Source of the DNA: JBCCGE01 sp039029455
GTDB taxonomy: Bacteria; Pseudomonadota; Gammaproteobacteria; Arenicellales; Poriferihabitantaceae
Length of the DNA: 33,142 bases
Direction: 5' to 3'
Assembly (NCBI GenBank): GCA_039029455.1
Contig: JBCCGE010000034.1
Coordinates: 1-33,142, forward strand
Shown: positions 1-8,007 of the stretch, one piece after another
Layout: each line of letters opens with the position of its first letter
Numbering within the stretch: the stretch's first letter is position 1
Program-made: the position numbers and the translations under genes
The notes under the pieces: model-generated
Told to the model about the DNA's origin: nothing
What the model saw: the letters and a program-made list of their open reading frames with translations, nothing else
The model's database searches: none

Positions 1-417
1 GGGTTTTTTAAGGATGTTGCACGGTCACTTGCTGAACAGGTTCTGCTCGTCGTAGCCCGATTTGACGGCAGGGTTATCGCTGCATCACTGATGTATCACG
101 ATGCAGAAACTCTGTATGGTAGACATTGGGGTTGCGATGGCTATGTGGACTCACTCCACTTCGAGCTCTGCTACTATCAGGGAATCGAGTACTGCATCCG
201 TCACAGCCTGAAACGCTTTGATCCCGGCGCGCAGGGCGAACACAAAATAGCGCGCGGCTTTTTGCCCACTAAAACTCGGTCTCTGCACTGGATGGGCAGT
301 CTCCAGTTTCGTGATGCCGTAAAACGTTTCGTCGATCAGGAGCAGCGCTCTGTGAACTACTACATTGAAGCTGTCGACCAACACAATCCTTACCTGTCTT
401 CAGCGACAGCGCCATGA
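1..417 (+). CDS. FemAB-like GNAT acyltransferase (COG3146 / PF04339), 5'-truncated
   Basis: The frame is open from base 1, so the N-terminal part lies outside the window; 138 residues remain before TGA. The visible part carries the C-terminal signature of the COG3146 'FemAB_like' family: an HFELCYYQGIEY block, then KRFDPGAQGEHKIARGF and LHWM. Known members are GNAT-fold proteins of about 380 residues related to peptidoglycan aminoacyl transferases, but their substrate is mostly unproven. The next gene starts 5 bases after this stop, so the two are probably cotranscribed. The family assignment is firm; a role in envelope or peptidoglycan modification is inferred from the fold and from the neighbouring envelope genes. 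Confidence 0.85.
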   Translation, partial: GFFKDVARSLAEQVLLVVARFDGRVIAASLMYHDAETLYGRHWGCDGYVDSLHFELCYYQGIEYCIRHSLKRFDPGAQGEHKIARGFLPTKTRSLHWMGSLQFRDAVKRFVDQEQRSVNYYIEAVDQHNPYLSSATAP

Positions 418-422
418 CCTGA

Positions 423-1886
423 ATGTTATCTAGTCTGAAAAATCAGATTTTAATGACGTTGAGCGCTTTTAAGCATCATGCGGCAACAGCACGCAGCAAA
501 TTCCGTATACTGCCGGCGCGCACTCGGTACAACACAGTCTTGTACACAGGCTCCATCACTTTGTTTGGACTGGCACTGTCGTTGTTGCTGATGAATGCTT
601 ATGGGCTGCAGAAAACCATTGAGATCCAGGTACAAAACAGACTGGCGGGCAAAGCGTGGCTGCAGTCCAGTGTTCGTGTAGATGGGAGAGATGTGCACCT
701 CGTGGGAGAAGTCGATCCCAGTCATGCCATTGATGACGTCATACAGCATCTGACCAAAATTGACGGCGTGCGATCAGTAAGCAATAGACTGGAGGGAGTC
801 GTCCAGCCTGATCCGGATGTCCAGATCAGGCGATTCAATGATCAGGTTGTATTGACCGGTAATCTGACGGGCGAAAATCTCGATACTATTTTGAGCGAGC
901 TCGAGCTGGCGTTCCCGAATCTGAAGGTTCACGATACAGTGTCGATTGACGACAGACTGGCCAATCCAATCTGGCTAACCAAGCTGCGTGAAATCCTCAT
1001 TGTTGTACGTCAGCTGCCGGCTTTCTCTCTCTCGGGATGGCATCGGCAGATTGTGCTGAACGGCACCGCAGACGATGCAAACCAGATCAATCGTATCGGG
1101 TTTTCCCTGGCGGCAACCGTGCCCGGGGATGTGATCGTTGAAAATCGTTTGCGCGCACGACCCGGGAAGCTGTCAGATGACATTTTGTTGACCTATGATT
1201 GGAACGGTGTTTCCCTGATAGGTCGAGTTGCCGATGAATCGACAGCGCAGTTTCTGACGCACATTGTAAAGCGCTCATTTCAGGACGAAGTGACATCGAT
1301 CAATTTAGAGGTTACCAATATCGATGGTCGCGGAAACATCGAGTTCTTGTTTAAAAAAATCGTACCCGCGATTCGTTACCTTCACGATGTCCAGCTTCAA
1401 ACCAGCGGAGATGGTATTGCCATCTGGGGAAGGGCAGATAATCCCAGAGACATGGGGCTGCTGGTATCAGTGATTGAAGATATCGAACCATCCTATGATG
1501 TACACAACGACGTCACCATAAACTCGGGTAAATTCGCTTCCCGAATTTCGCTGTTCTCAGACGGAAGTTCTGCCATACTTTCAGGCAAGGTACCAAGCGC
1601 TGCGGTTCGTGAGAAGCTGATTTCTGCTGTTACCGCACGGTTCAATGGAGTCAGGATTGTCAGCGAGTTAGATGTTGAACCAAACACAGCAAGCCATGAC
1701 TGGATTGACAAATGGCCTGACTTTTTGGATTCGTTGCCAGACGGCGTCATAGGTCTGAGTATTGACGAAAACAACGTCCTGCTAACGGGCAAAGTTGATT
1801 CCGAATCCAAGCGACTCTCGATTCAGAACCTGGTTCTGCGTGAACTCCCGAGCCTGAATTCAATCAACTGGCTGTCGACTCCCTGA
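423..1886 (+). CDS. Single-pass membrane protein with seven tandem BON-like repeats
   Basis: A 487-residue protein. A basic N-terminal tail (about 1-35) precedes one transmembrane segment (about 38-60); the rest is predicted periplasmic. The large domain repeats a 'xLxGxx' beta-turn core seven times, at about residues 92-97, 143-148, 211-216, 264-269, 333-338, 385-390 and 453-458. Each core follows a short beta strand and precedes a helix, the pattern of BON (OsmY/OmpA-N-like) modules. No C-terminal OmpA peptidoglycan-binding domain is present, unlike many BON-containing OmpA-family proteins. BON domains are thought to bind phospholipid or peptidoglycan surfaces. It starts 5 bases after the upstream acyltransferase. 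The exact function is unknown; the repeat assignment is by eye. Confidence 0.75.
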   Translation: MLSSLKNQILMTLSAFKHHAATARSKFRILPARTRYNTVLYTGSITLFGLALSLLLMNAYGLQKTIEIQVQNRLAGKAWLQSSVRVDGRDVHLVGEVDPSHAIDDVIQHLTKIDGVRSVSNRLEGVVQPDPDVQIRRFNDQVVLTGNLTGENLDTILSELELAFPNLKVHDTVSIDDRLANPIWLTKLREILIVVRQLPAFSLSGWHRQIVLNGTADDANQINRIGFSLAATVPGDVIVENRLRARPGKLSDDILLTYDWNGVSLIGRVADESTAQFLTHIVKRSFQDEVTSINLEVTNIDGRGNIEFLFKKIVPAIRYLHDVQLQTSGDGIAIWGRADNPRDMGLLVSVIEDIEPSYDVHNDVTINSGKFASRISLFSDGSSAILSGKVPSAAVREKLISAVTARFNGVRIVSELDVEPNTASHDWIDKWPDFLDSLPDGVIGLSIDENNVLLTGKVDSESKRLSIQNLVLRELPSLNSINWLSTP

Positions 1887-1913
1887 CGGATAAAATCAAT
1901 TCCTTCTCACTCG

Positions 1914-1947
1914 CTTTTCGCACTCGAAAAGAACACTTCCATTTTTT
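1914..1947 (+). terminator. Weak candidate terminator after the BON-repeat gene
   Basis: CTTTTCG (1914-1920) and CGAAAAG (1925-1931) form a perfect 7-bp stem with a CACT loop. A run of six T follows at 1942-1947, about 10 bases after the stem. The stem is AT-rich and the T-run is displaced, so this is only a possible intrinsic terminator. The rest of the 254-base gap before the prenyltransferase shows nothing else I can support. Confidence 0.25.
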
Positions 1948-2140
1948 ATCACCCGCTCCATTCGAAACATAAATCTGTGTTGTATGCGCTCCTGAAGATA
2001 AAGTAATTGAGGGTTCCACCTATCGAAACCCCGACGCGCCCGTTATCATCGAGATTGTCTTTAATGTTGGCTCTGCCGAATCAGGATTGTAAGCAGCTCG
2101 TGCCAGCAGTTGACTATCGAAGCGCACCGACCCGGTTCTC

Positions 2141-3073
2141 ATGCAAAAACTCATCCCGTATATCAAGATTGCTCGTATCGATCACTGGTTTAAGAATGTT
2201 TTCATGCTGCCGGGAGTTCTGGTTGCAATTTACATTGATCACATCCCGATAAACGCCAGTCTGTTTTTTAATATCGTACTGGCGCTGCTGGCACTGGGTC
2301 TGGTTGCATCGAGCAACTATGTGATCAATGAAATCCTGGATGCCGAAAAAGACAAGCATCATCCGGTCAAAAAGAACCGCCCGGTGCCGTCCGGACAGAT
2401 TCATGTTCCCACCGGTCTGATCTTATGGGTTGCACTTGCATTAGCGGGTCTGGTAGTCGCCTGGAGCATCAACGGTTCGGTGTTCTGGTGCTCGCTGGCG
2501 CTCTGGGTAATGGGTTGCCTTTACAACATTCCGCCGGTTCGAAGTAAAGAAAAACCGTATCTGGATGTACTTTCCGAATCGGTAAACAATCCACTTAGGT
2601 TGCTTATAGGCTGGTACGCGACCAGTACCGCATTACTTGCACCCATCTCTCTGGTCATTGCCTACTGGATGATCGGAGCGTTCTTCATGGCGGCCAAACG
2701 TTACGCCGAATACCGGAAAATTAACGATCCGGTGCGGGCCGCTGCCTATCGCGCGTCATTTGCACACTACAATGGCGAGCGACTTCTGATCAGCATCATC
2801 TACTATATTGCCGCTTTTGGGCTATTCCTTGGAATTTTCCTGATCCGGTATCGGATTGAACTCATCGTCGGAATTCCGTTTATCGCCGGAGTCGTTACCT
2901 GGTATCTGCATCTGACATTTCAGCCCGACAGCCCTGTTCAATACCCGGAAAAGCTCTACAAGGAAACTTCATTTGTGGCGTTTACGCTGATCAGTGTCAT
3001 CATTTGTGTTCTGTTGCTTTACATCGATATTCCGCTTCTGGGTCAGTATTTCGCAATGACTTCGGCGCATTGA
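2141..3073 (+). CDS. UbiA-family prenyltransferase, decaprenyl-phosphate phosphoribosyltransferase-like
   Basis: A 310-residue polytopic protein with about eight to nine hydrophobic segments. The first UbiA aspartate-rich motif is at residues 63-71 (NEILDAEKD), followed by HHPVKKNRP; a second polar loop near PPVRSKEKPYLDVLSE would hold the other metal/diphosphate site. The sequence resembles the branch that moves phosphoribose onto polyprenyl phosphate (DPPR synthase, Rv3806c-like) more than UbiA or CyoE, both of which have different loop sequences. Such enzymes act in the inner membrane and make lipid-linked pentose donors for envelope glycans. No DprE1/DprE2-like epimerase is next to it here, so the product's use is unknown. 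UbiA superfamily membership is firm; the subfamily is likely but unproven. Confidence 0.8.
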   Translation: MQKLIPYIKIARIDHWFKNVFMLPGVLVAIYIDHIPINASLFFNIVLALLALGLVASSNYVINEILDAEKDKHHPVKKNRPVPSGQIHVPTGLILWVALALAGLVVAWSINGSVFWCSLALWVMGCLYNIPPVRSKEKPYLDVLSESVNNPLRLLIGWYATSTALLAPISLVIAYWMIGAFFMAAKRYAEYRKINDPVRAAAYRASFAHYNGERLLISIIYYIAAFGLFLGIFLIRYRIELIVGIPFIAGVVTWYLHLTFQPDSPVQYPEKLYKETSFVAFTLISVIICVLLLYIDIPLLGQYFAMTSAH

Positions 3074-3175
3074 AGCGATCCTCGCATGCCGACCCCCGGT
3101 TATTGTCCTGGGCGGGATGTAACAGCTTCAATCCCCGGATTGACCCGTTCACCCAAAGGATGGTGAAATTTACCT

Positions 3176-3304
3176 ATGCTGTATCTATTGTCCGAAATCG
3201 CAGTCTCTCTCGTGATAGTCGCGCTTGCGGCATTTGCCTTTGGATGGACAATTCGAGGCCTACGAGATGAGTACAGACAAAAAAAGTTCCACAACAAGGA
3301 TTAG
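3176..3304 (+). CDS. 42-residue single-pass membrane protein, unknown function
   Basis: A short frame from ATG 3176 to TAG 3302-3304. It encodes one hydrophobic helix (about residues 2-24, rich in Leu, Val and Ala and ending FAFGW) followed by a charged tail, RGLRDEYRQKKF, that should lie in the cytoplasm by the positive-inside rule. AAGGA lies at 3156-3160, rather far (15 bases) from the ATG. A competing frame from ATG 3160 gives a non-protein-like peptide. The helix/basic-tail pattern resembles the N-terminal 'GW-x-x-R' anchors seen in many small proteobacterial membrane proteins. It sits in the 339-base gap between the prenyltransferase and the C92 hydrolase. I do not recognise a named family; it is called from composition and position only. 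Confidence 0.5.
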   Translation: MLYLLSEIAVSLVIVALAAFAFGWTIRGLRDEYRQKKFHNKD

Positions 3305-3412
3305 TGTTTAACGAGTTTTATCTGAACATTCGCTGCGCGGCTCGGTCTACCGAATTTAACCCGCAGCCAAACAAGCCACTTTTCAGAACAACGTCGTGAA
3401 CTATTCTCGATT

Positions 3413-4186
3413 ATGTTTCAGTCTCTAAAATTGAAAACCGGGCAACTTCTCGCCGGCTACCTAACCAATCAAACATCGAACTACGTTCCGTTTTCAACCA
3501 ACGCAGTTCCGGTACTTGAACAGTGGCTTGAACCGGGAGATGTATTGCTGGTGGAGGGCAACACGCGAATAAGCACCGTCATCAAGTATCTGACACAGTC
3601 CACCTGGTCGCACGCTGCTTTTTTCGCCGGCCCGTCGACTCGCCAGTATACGCCGGACGGCGAAGCCTGCCCGCTTGTCGAGGCTGAACTCGGACTCGGC
3701 GTGGTGGCGTCGCCTCTATCCAAGTACCGCAATCTGAACACCCGAATCCTTCGCCCTGTGAATCTTACTCAGGATCATCAGGAACAGGTTGTTGCAACGA
3801 TGGTGTCGAGTCTGGGCAAGCAATACGACCTGAAACACATTCTTGATCTGGCCCGTTACCTGTTTCCATTACCGGTTCCTGCCCGGTTTCGGCGACGGAT
3901 GATCGCGTTTGGCAGCGGAGACCCGTCCAGAGCGATCTGTTCGACACTGATTGCCGAGACCTTTCAGAGCATTCGCTACCCGATATTGCCCACTGTCGAG
4001 AAAAAAACAGTGATCTCTCCCTATTCGTATCAGCAACGCGAGATTCTCCATATCCGGGATCACACGTTGTTTACCCCGAGGGACTTTGACTTGTCGCCTT
4101 ACTTCAGGGTGATCAAGCCGACGATAGAATGTGGTTTTGACTATTCCGCTTTGGAGCTTACATCGGACCCCATATCGTCAGACTAA
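3413..4186 (+). CDS. YiiX/YebB-like permuted papain-fold cysteine hydrolase (C92, NlpC/P60 superfamily)
   Basis: A 257-residue protein. The opening LEPGDVLLVEG (40-49) and TWSHAAFFAG (64-73) give the circularly permuted NlpC/P60 layout, with a His first (H67). An acidic residue follows in LVEAELG (E90/E92), and the nucleophile Cys is late (C176, in SRAICSTLIAETF). This order (His, acid, then Cys) is typical of family C92 (PF05708), whose members are linked to cleavage of amide bonds in peptidoglycan peptides or lipids. No signal peptide or lipobox is visible, so it may be cytoplasmic or membrane-associated through its N-terminus. It converges with the kinase gene downstream. The fold is clear; the substrate is unknown. 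Confidence 0.8.
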   Translation: MFQSLKLKTGQLLAGYLTNQTSNYVPFSTNAVPVLEQWLEPGDVLLVEGNTRISTVIKYLTQSTWSHAAFFAGPSTRQYTPDGEACPLVEAELGLGVVASPLSKYRNLNTRILRPVNLTQDHQEQVVATMVSSLGKQYDLKHILDLARYLFPLPVPARFRRRMIAFGSGDPSRAICSTLIAETFQSIRYPILPTVEKKTVISPYSYQQREILHIRDHTLFTPRDFDLSPYFRVIKPTIECGFDYSALELTSDPISSD

Positions 4187-4271
4187 GACACCACTTTGGG
4201 TTTAAGCAGAGGCCAGGTAATGGAAGGAAACTTGGATTTTGCCCGCAAATCTTACGTACTGGCACTGCGAG

Positions 4272-4290
4272 CCATCGCTGATCGCGATGG
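4272..4290. other. Inverted repeat between convergent genes
   Basis: CCATCGC and GCGATGG form a perfect 7-bp stem around TGATC, extendable beyond one mismatch. It lies 5 bases beyond the kinase stop codon and about 85 bases beyond the C92 hydrolase stop. Neither strand shows a T-run after it, so it may be a transcript-end stabilising hairpin rather than an intrinsic terminator. Confidence 0.3.
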
Positions 4291-4294
4291 GTTG

Positions 4295-5299
4295 CTATTC
4301 AGAAATTCGGCACCGGGCCAGCAGATCACGCTCATAGGCATCGAACGACTGCCACGTTGTATCTGCAAGAAATTTGTTGCCAAACTCGGCCAGAGACTGC
4401 GGGCGTTTTTCGATATCCAGTTCCAGTGACCATTTCAGAGCTTCGATAACTGACGGTGAAATTTTTTTCTCAGCGCCGTGAAGCTTAAGCTCCTTGTCCT
4501 TTTCTTCCCGTTTTAAAGATGTGGGCGGAGGGCGTCCGGTAACACAAGCGTAAATAGTTGCACCCAGTGCATATATATCTGATCCGGGACCCAATTCCTT
4601 TTTGTGGTGTTGCTCCGGCGGTGCAAACCCGGGAGTCAATGTCTGGAAGCTGGTAAACCGCTCCTTTTTACTCATTGCCTTTGCAGCTCCAAAATCAAGC
4701 AGTAGCGGCCCGCCTTCAGTTCGCAGCAAAATATTTGCCGGTTTGATGTCCAGATGCAAAAAGCCTCGCTTATGCAGCGCATTCAGGCCGGACATAATTG
4801 GGGGAATGGATTTTTCCAGAAAATTCTGGTCCAGATCACCCTGGCAGCGTTTGATAAACCATCGCAGATCTTTGCCCGGCTGAAGCTTCGACACCATATA
4901 AGCAGTGTTGTTACTGCGAAACACGTTAATAATGTTTACGACGTGCGGGTGTTCGATTTTTGAAAGCGCGTGAGCTTCAGCGAAAAACTGCTGCATACCG
5001 ACTTCGAATGCAATTTTCTTCTTGTCGCTGATCGGATGGATTTCGTTGTTCTTGGCGCGGCGAGACAACTGGTTCGGAAAATATTCCTTGAGAACAACAC
5101 TGTCACCGGATTTTGTGTCGAAGCATCGATAAACGATACTGAAGCCGCCTCCTCCAATCACACCCTCAACGAGATAGTGCTCGATGCTCTCACCTGATTT
5201 GAGAGGTAGTCTTCGGCTTCTGGGATCAGGCTTTGCCTTAGTTTCACGCTGCGAACTGTTGTTCGATCGTGTTGCCCGATTTTTGTTAAATAGCCCCAT
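4295..5299 (-). CDS. Hanks-type Ser/Thr protein kinase, soluble
   Basis: A 334-residue protein with a polar, basic leader (about 1-40) and a kinase domain (about 42-312). The visible motifs are the glycine loop GVIGGGGFS (46-54), VLKEY with the ATP-binding Lys (K71), the helix-C Glu in FFAEAH (E109), HLDIKPANIL with catalytic D184 and N189, DFG (202-204) and APPEQ in place of APE. All catalytic residues are present, so it should be active. No transmembrane helix or PASTA domain is seen, so it probably acts in the cytoplasm. A GGAG ribosome-binding site precedes the ATG by 6-7 bases. It is a single-gene unit: convergent with the C92 gene and separated by a long gap from yicC. No partner phosphatase or FHA gene is nearby, so the targets are unknown. 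Confidence 0.9.
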   Translation of the reverse strand: MGLFNKNRATRSNNSSQRETKAKPDPRSRRLPLKSGESIEHYLVEGVIGGGGFSIVYRCFDTKSGDSVVLKEYFPNQLSRRAKNNEIHPISDKKKIAFEVGMQQFFAEAHALSKIEHPHVVNIINVFRSNNTAYMVSKLQPGKDLRWFIKRCQGDLDQNFLEKSIPPIMSGLNALHKRGFLHLDIKPANILLRTEGGPLLLDFGAAKAMSKKERFTSFQTLTPGFAPPEQHHKKELGPGSDIYALGATIYACVTGRPPPTSLKREEKDKELKLHGAEKKISPSVIEALKWSLELDIEKRPQSLAEFGNKFLADTTWQSFDAYERDLLARCRISE

Positions 5300-5889
5300 T
5301 CATTCTCCAGTAAAACACTGGCCCTTTATCGTGCTGTACGTATAACCTCGCGCTCTTCCGTAAACCGGATGATCACTAAACAGTGTCACCAGACCGGTAG
5401 CGCTACTAATTTTTCTTGATGCCAGTCTCACAGAATGAGTTAAAAGCGAAGATTTAAACCAGTCGAACGGAGATTGCTTTGTCTCGCGTTATCCCGGATT
5501 ATGACCAAATGCCGAAATCCCCATCGCTCTAATGACTGTTCACCGATTACTCGACCTGATGATTCAGTCACATCCCACTCACGTCAGTAATTTGAGTCTG
5601 TGCCCCCAAACGGCTCGGACTTTTTGTCCAAGTGGTGACACATAGTATCAGATTTAATCAGTGAAACAAGTATATCGACTCTGCCCAATGGACTTCGTGG
5701 AGCGTCGTTAAGCGTCTGAAAGTTGGGCTTTGCATAGGGATTCCCGGGCACAAAATACCCGGTTTAGGTGCAGTCAGTCGCATCCAATACTCCGATAGTG
5801 ACAAATATTGTCAACAATTACGTGCGATTGATGGGGTTGGGATCTGGACGTACAATCCCGCGCCCACTCAGACCACACCGCTTGATGTT
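5300..5889. other. 590-base non-coding stretch between divergent genes
   Basis: I find no convincing gene here. It must contain the promoters of the kinase (leftward) and yicC (rightward), but no clear -35/-10 pair stands out. Two dyads are visible: a perfect 10-base palindrome GTAGCGCTAC at 5397-5406, about 100 bases upstream of the kinase, and TGACAA-ATA-TTGTCA at 5799-5813, about 77 bases upstream of yicC. A CCGGG/CCCGG stem also occurs near 5745-5765. Either dyad could be an operator, but nothing in the sequence names a regulator. Confidence 0.4.
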
Positions 5890-6753
5890 ATGACACACAG
5901 TATGACGGGTTTCGCCCGTCGTGACGCCCAATCCGATACCGGTGCACTAACCTGGGAAATCCGCAGCGTGAACCACAAGTATCTGGACATCCACCTGCGC
6001 TTACCTGAAGAGCTTCGAGAGCTTGAAAGCGGATGTCGCGAGCTGATCGGCAAACATCTCAACAGAGGACGCATTGACGCACAGTTGAAGTTCGACCGGA
6101 CTCTGACCGGAGAGACCGTGAGTGTCGATCTCGACTCACTTAACGCGGTCCGGGATTCACTAAAGCAGATTGAAATTCTGGCGCCCGGTCTTGATCCGTG
6201 CCGCAGCATCGACATTCTGAAGTGGCCAGGGGTTATGCGGGAGACTCCCATCAATATGGAAGAGCTCCAAAAGGTCACGATCTCGACACTGGATACAACC
6301 TTGTCCGGTCTTGTATCGCAGCGGCAACGTGAAGGTCAGCGTATGGAAGATGCAATCAGAGAACGTGTCGCAGGTTGCAGAAGTCTGGTGGCTGATCTGA
6401 AGGCGCAGCTGCCGGATATTGAATATTCAATTCAGGCCCGATGGCAGGATCGACTGGCTCAGCTCAATGCCGAAATCGACGAAGCGCGCTTGCACCAGGA
6501 ACTCGCGATACTGCTTACTCGCACGGACATCAGTGAGGAACTTGACCGACTCAACAGTCATTTTGACGAAGTTGCGGCCATACTCGATAGTGAAAAACCC
6601 GCAGGTCGACGGCTCGATTTTCTAATGCAGGAGCTCAATCGGGAAGCCAACACGCTCGGTTCCAAATCTGCCGATGCGCGCAATACCCGGACATCGATGG
6701 AGCTCAAAGTCCTGATCGATCAAATGCGTGAACAGGTTCAGAATATCGAATAA
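5890..6753 (+). CDS. yicC: YicC family endoribonuclease-like protein
   Basis: A 287-residue protein of the usual length. It begins with the family's SMTGFAR signature (residues 4-10), followed by VNHKYLD, LPEELRELE and GRIDAQL of the YicC N-terminal domain. The C-terminal DUF1732 region shows the conserved run from EKPAGRRLDFLMQEL to REANTLGSKS. Family members (YicC in E. coli, YloC in Bacillus) have been described as endoribonucleases. It lies 42 bases upstream of gmk in the same direction, an arrangement also known in other bacteria. It is probably the first gene of the yicC-gmk unit. Confidence 0.93.
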   Translation: MTHSMTGFARRDAQSDTGALTWEIRSVNHKYLDIHLRLPEELRELESGCRELIGKHLNRGRIDAQLKFDRTLTGETVSVDLDSLNAVRDSLKQIEILAPGLDPCRSIDILKWPGVMRETPINMEELQKVTISTLDTTLSGLVSQRQREGQRMEDAIRERVAGCRSLVADLKAQLPDIEYSIQARWQDRLAQLNAEIDEARLHQELAILLTRTDISEELDRLNSHFDEVAAILDSEKPAGRRLDFLMQELNREANTLGSKSADARNTRTSMELKVLIDQMREQVQNIE

Positions 6754-6795
6754 ACTCCGGCAAAAATTGCAAGCCAGACCAAACACTCCGACACG

Positions 6796-7389
6796 GTGAC
6801 CACCTCTGTCCCAGACTATTCCAGCCGCGTGCTGATCCTGTCTGCACCGTCTGGTGCGGGCAAAACCAGCCTCGCCAGAGCACTGGCGGAAAAACGGCCT
6901 GATGTGGGCATCACTGTCTCCCACACAACGCGCGATCAGCGCCCCGGAGAGACCGATGGCATTCACTATCACTTCGTTTCCAGAGACGATTTCCTGCAGC
7001 TTGTCGAGGCCGGTGGCTTCGTAGAGTATGCAACCGTGTTCGAGCACTACTATGGCACTTCGGTGCGGGCAATCAACGACATTCTCGATCAGGGTCACTA
7101 TGCAATCCTTGATATCGACTGGCAGGGAGCAAGGGAAGTCCGAGAGCGCTTCCCCGGATCCCAGTCCGTATTTATCGTGCCACCTTCTCTCGATGTTCTG
7201 GAATCTCGCCTCAGGAGTCGCCGCCGTGACAGTGATGCGGTAATTCGGGAACGCATGGAAAAGGCCCAAAGCGAAATGAGTCACGCCGATGAATACGACA
7301 CAGTTCTGGTGAATGACAACTTCGGACGGGCGCTCGCCGTTCTTGAATCGATGCTGGATTCGTCACCTGAAAACGGCCGAGACAATTAA
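6796..7389 (+). CDS. gmk: Guanylate kinase
   Basis: A 197-residue protein starting at GTG; no ATG fits upstream of the P-loop. The Walker A motif APSGAGKT is at about 17-24, followed by the GMP-binding TTRDQRPGETDGIHYHF region. The DIDWQGAREVR and SRLRSRRRDSDAVIRERM (lid) segments are also typical. It converts GMP + ATP to GDP + ADP in the cytoplasm and so feeds the GTP pool from which (p)ppGpp is made, which fits its place upstream of rpoZ and spoT. The length is slightly below the usual ~205 residues but all functional parts are present. No strong Shine-Dalgarno sequence precedes the GTG. Confidence 0.95.
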   Translation: MTTSVPDYSSRVLILSAPSGAGKTSLARALAEKRPDVGITVSHTTRDQRPGETDGIHYHFVSRDDFLQLVEAGGFVEYATVFEHYYGTSVRAINDILDQGHYAILDIDWQGAREVRERFPGSQSVFIVPPSLDVLESRLRSRRRDSDAVIRERMEKAQSEMSHADEYDTVLVNDNFGRALAVLESMLDSSPENGRDN

Positions 7390-7448
7390 AAATCGGAAGA
7401 TACGCTCAAAAAACCCTTGAATTTCAGTCATTCACAACGATTTAGACG

Positions 7449-7478
7449 TTGCTAGGAATAATATAAAAAAGAGATAAT
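7449..7478 (+). promoter_or_regulatory. Candidate sigma-70 promoter for rpoZ-spoT
   Basis: TTGCTA (7449-7454) and GATAAT (7473-7478) are separated by 18 bases inside an AT-rich stretch in the 166-base gap between gmk and rpoZ. Initiation would be about 70 bases upstream of the rpoZ ATG. The -10 matches consensus at five of six positions and the -35 at four of six. The call is by eye. Confidence 0.4.
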
Positions 7479-7555
7479 AAGGCGCTAAATGATCAGGCTT
7501 TTGACCGTGCAAAGCATCCTGATCCCAATCCCATCTCCCAAACCGGAACACTGAC

Positions 7556-7951
7556 ATGGCTCGAATTACCGTCACCGACTGTCTGGAACACGTAGACAAT
7601 CGATTTCAGCTGGTACTGATTGCAACCAAACGCGCTCGACAGCTCATTCTTGGCGCAGAACCCCTGGTACCCGTGGAAAATGACAAACCCACTGTAATCG
7701 CACTCAGGGAAATAGCTGAGGGTTTGGTCGGACCGTCCATTTTGGAAGAAGAAATGACAATTCCGGGACTGAATTTTGAAGATGAAGCTCAAAGCGACGA
7801 TCTCGATGCAGAACTCAGCAGTCTTCTGGGAGGTGACTTCTCGATGGACGCTATATCGGATGGAGCCCCGGCCGAATCACCTGCTGATTCGGCCGCGGAA
7901 TCAGATGGCAGCACCACTGACGCACCCGCGCCTTCGGAGCCGTCGCACTGA
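7556..7951 (+). CDS. rpoZ: RNA polymerase omega subunit with acidic C-terminal extension
   Basis: A 131-residue protein. Residues 1-70 are canonical omega: MARITVTDCLE, NRFQLVLIATKRARQL, and a KPTVIALREIAEGLV helix. Omega binds the beta' subunit, helps assemble RNA polymerase, and in E. coli contributes to a ppGpp-binding site. The E. coli protein has 91 residues; here the tail from about 75 onward is longer and rich in Asp, Glu, Ser, Ala and Pro, so it is probably disordered. It is followed 56 bases later by spoT, the standard proteobacterial order. Confidence 0.93.
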   Translation: MARITVTDCLEHVDNRFQLVLIATKRARQLILGAEPLVPVENDKPTVIALREIAEGLVGPSILEEEMTIPGLNFEDEAQSDDLDAELSSLLGGDFSMDAISDGAPAESPADSAAESDGSTTDAPAPSEPSH

Positions 7952-8007
7952 TCCATAAAAACTGGATTTCTGTGCACTAGTCCACCGAAAACTGTCGGAG
8001 TCAGCCA

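Noticed and set aside
3160..3270. Plus-strand frame from ATG 3160 overlapping the small membrane protein
   Set aside because: It has a better-spaced upstream context but yields a peptide without a hydrophobic or domain pattern; the neighbouring frame gives a clear TM helix.
6622..7284. 220-codon minus-strand frame across the end of yicC and gmk
   Set aside because: Antisense to two certain genes, and the peptide has no recognisable features.
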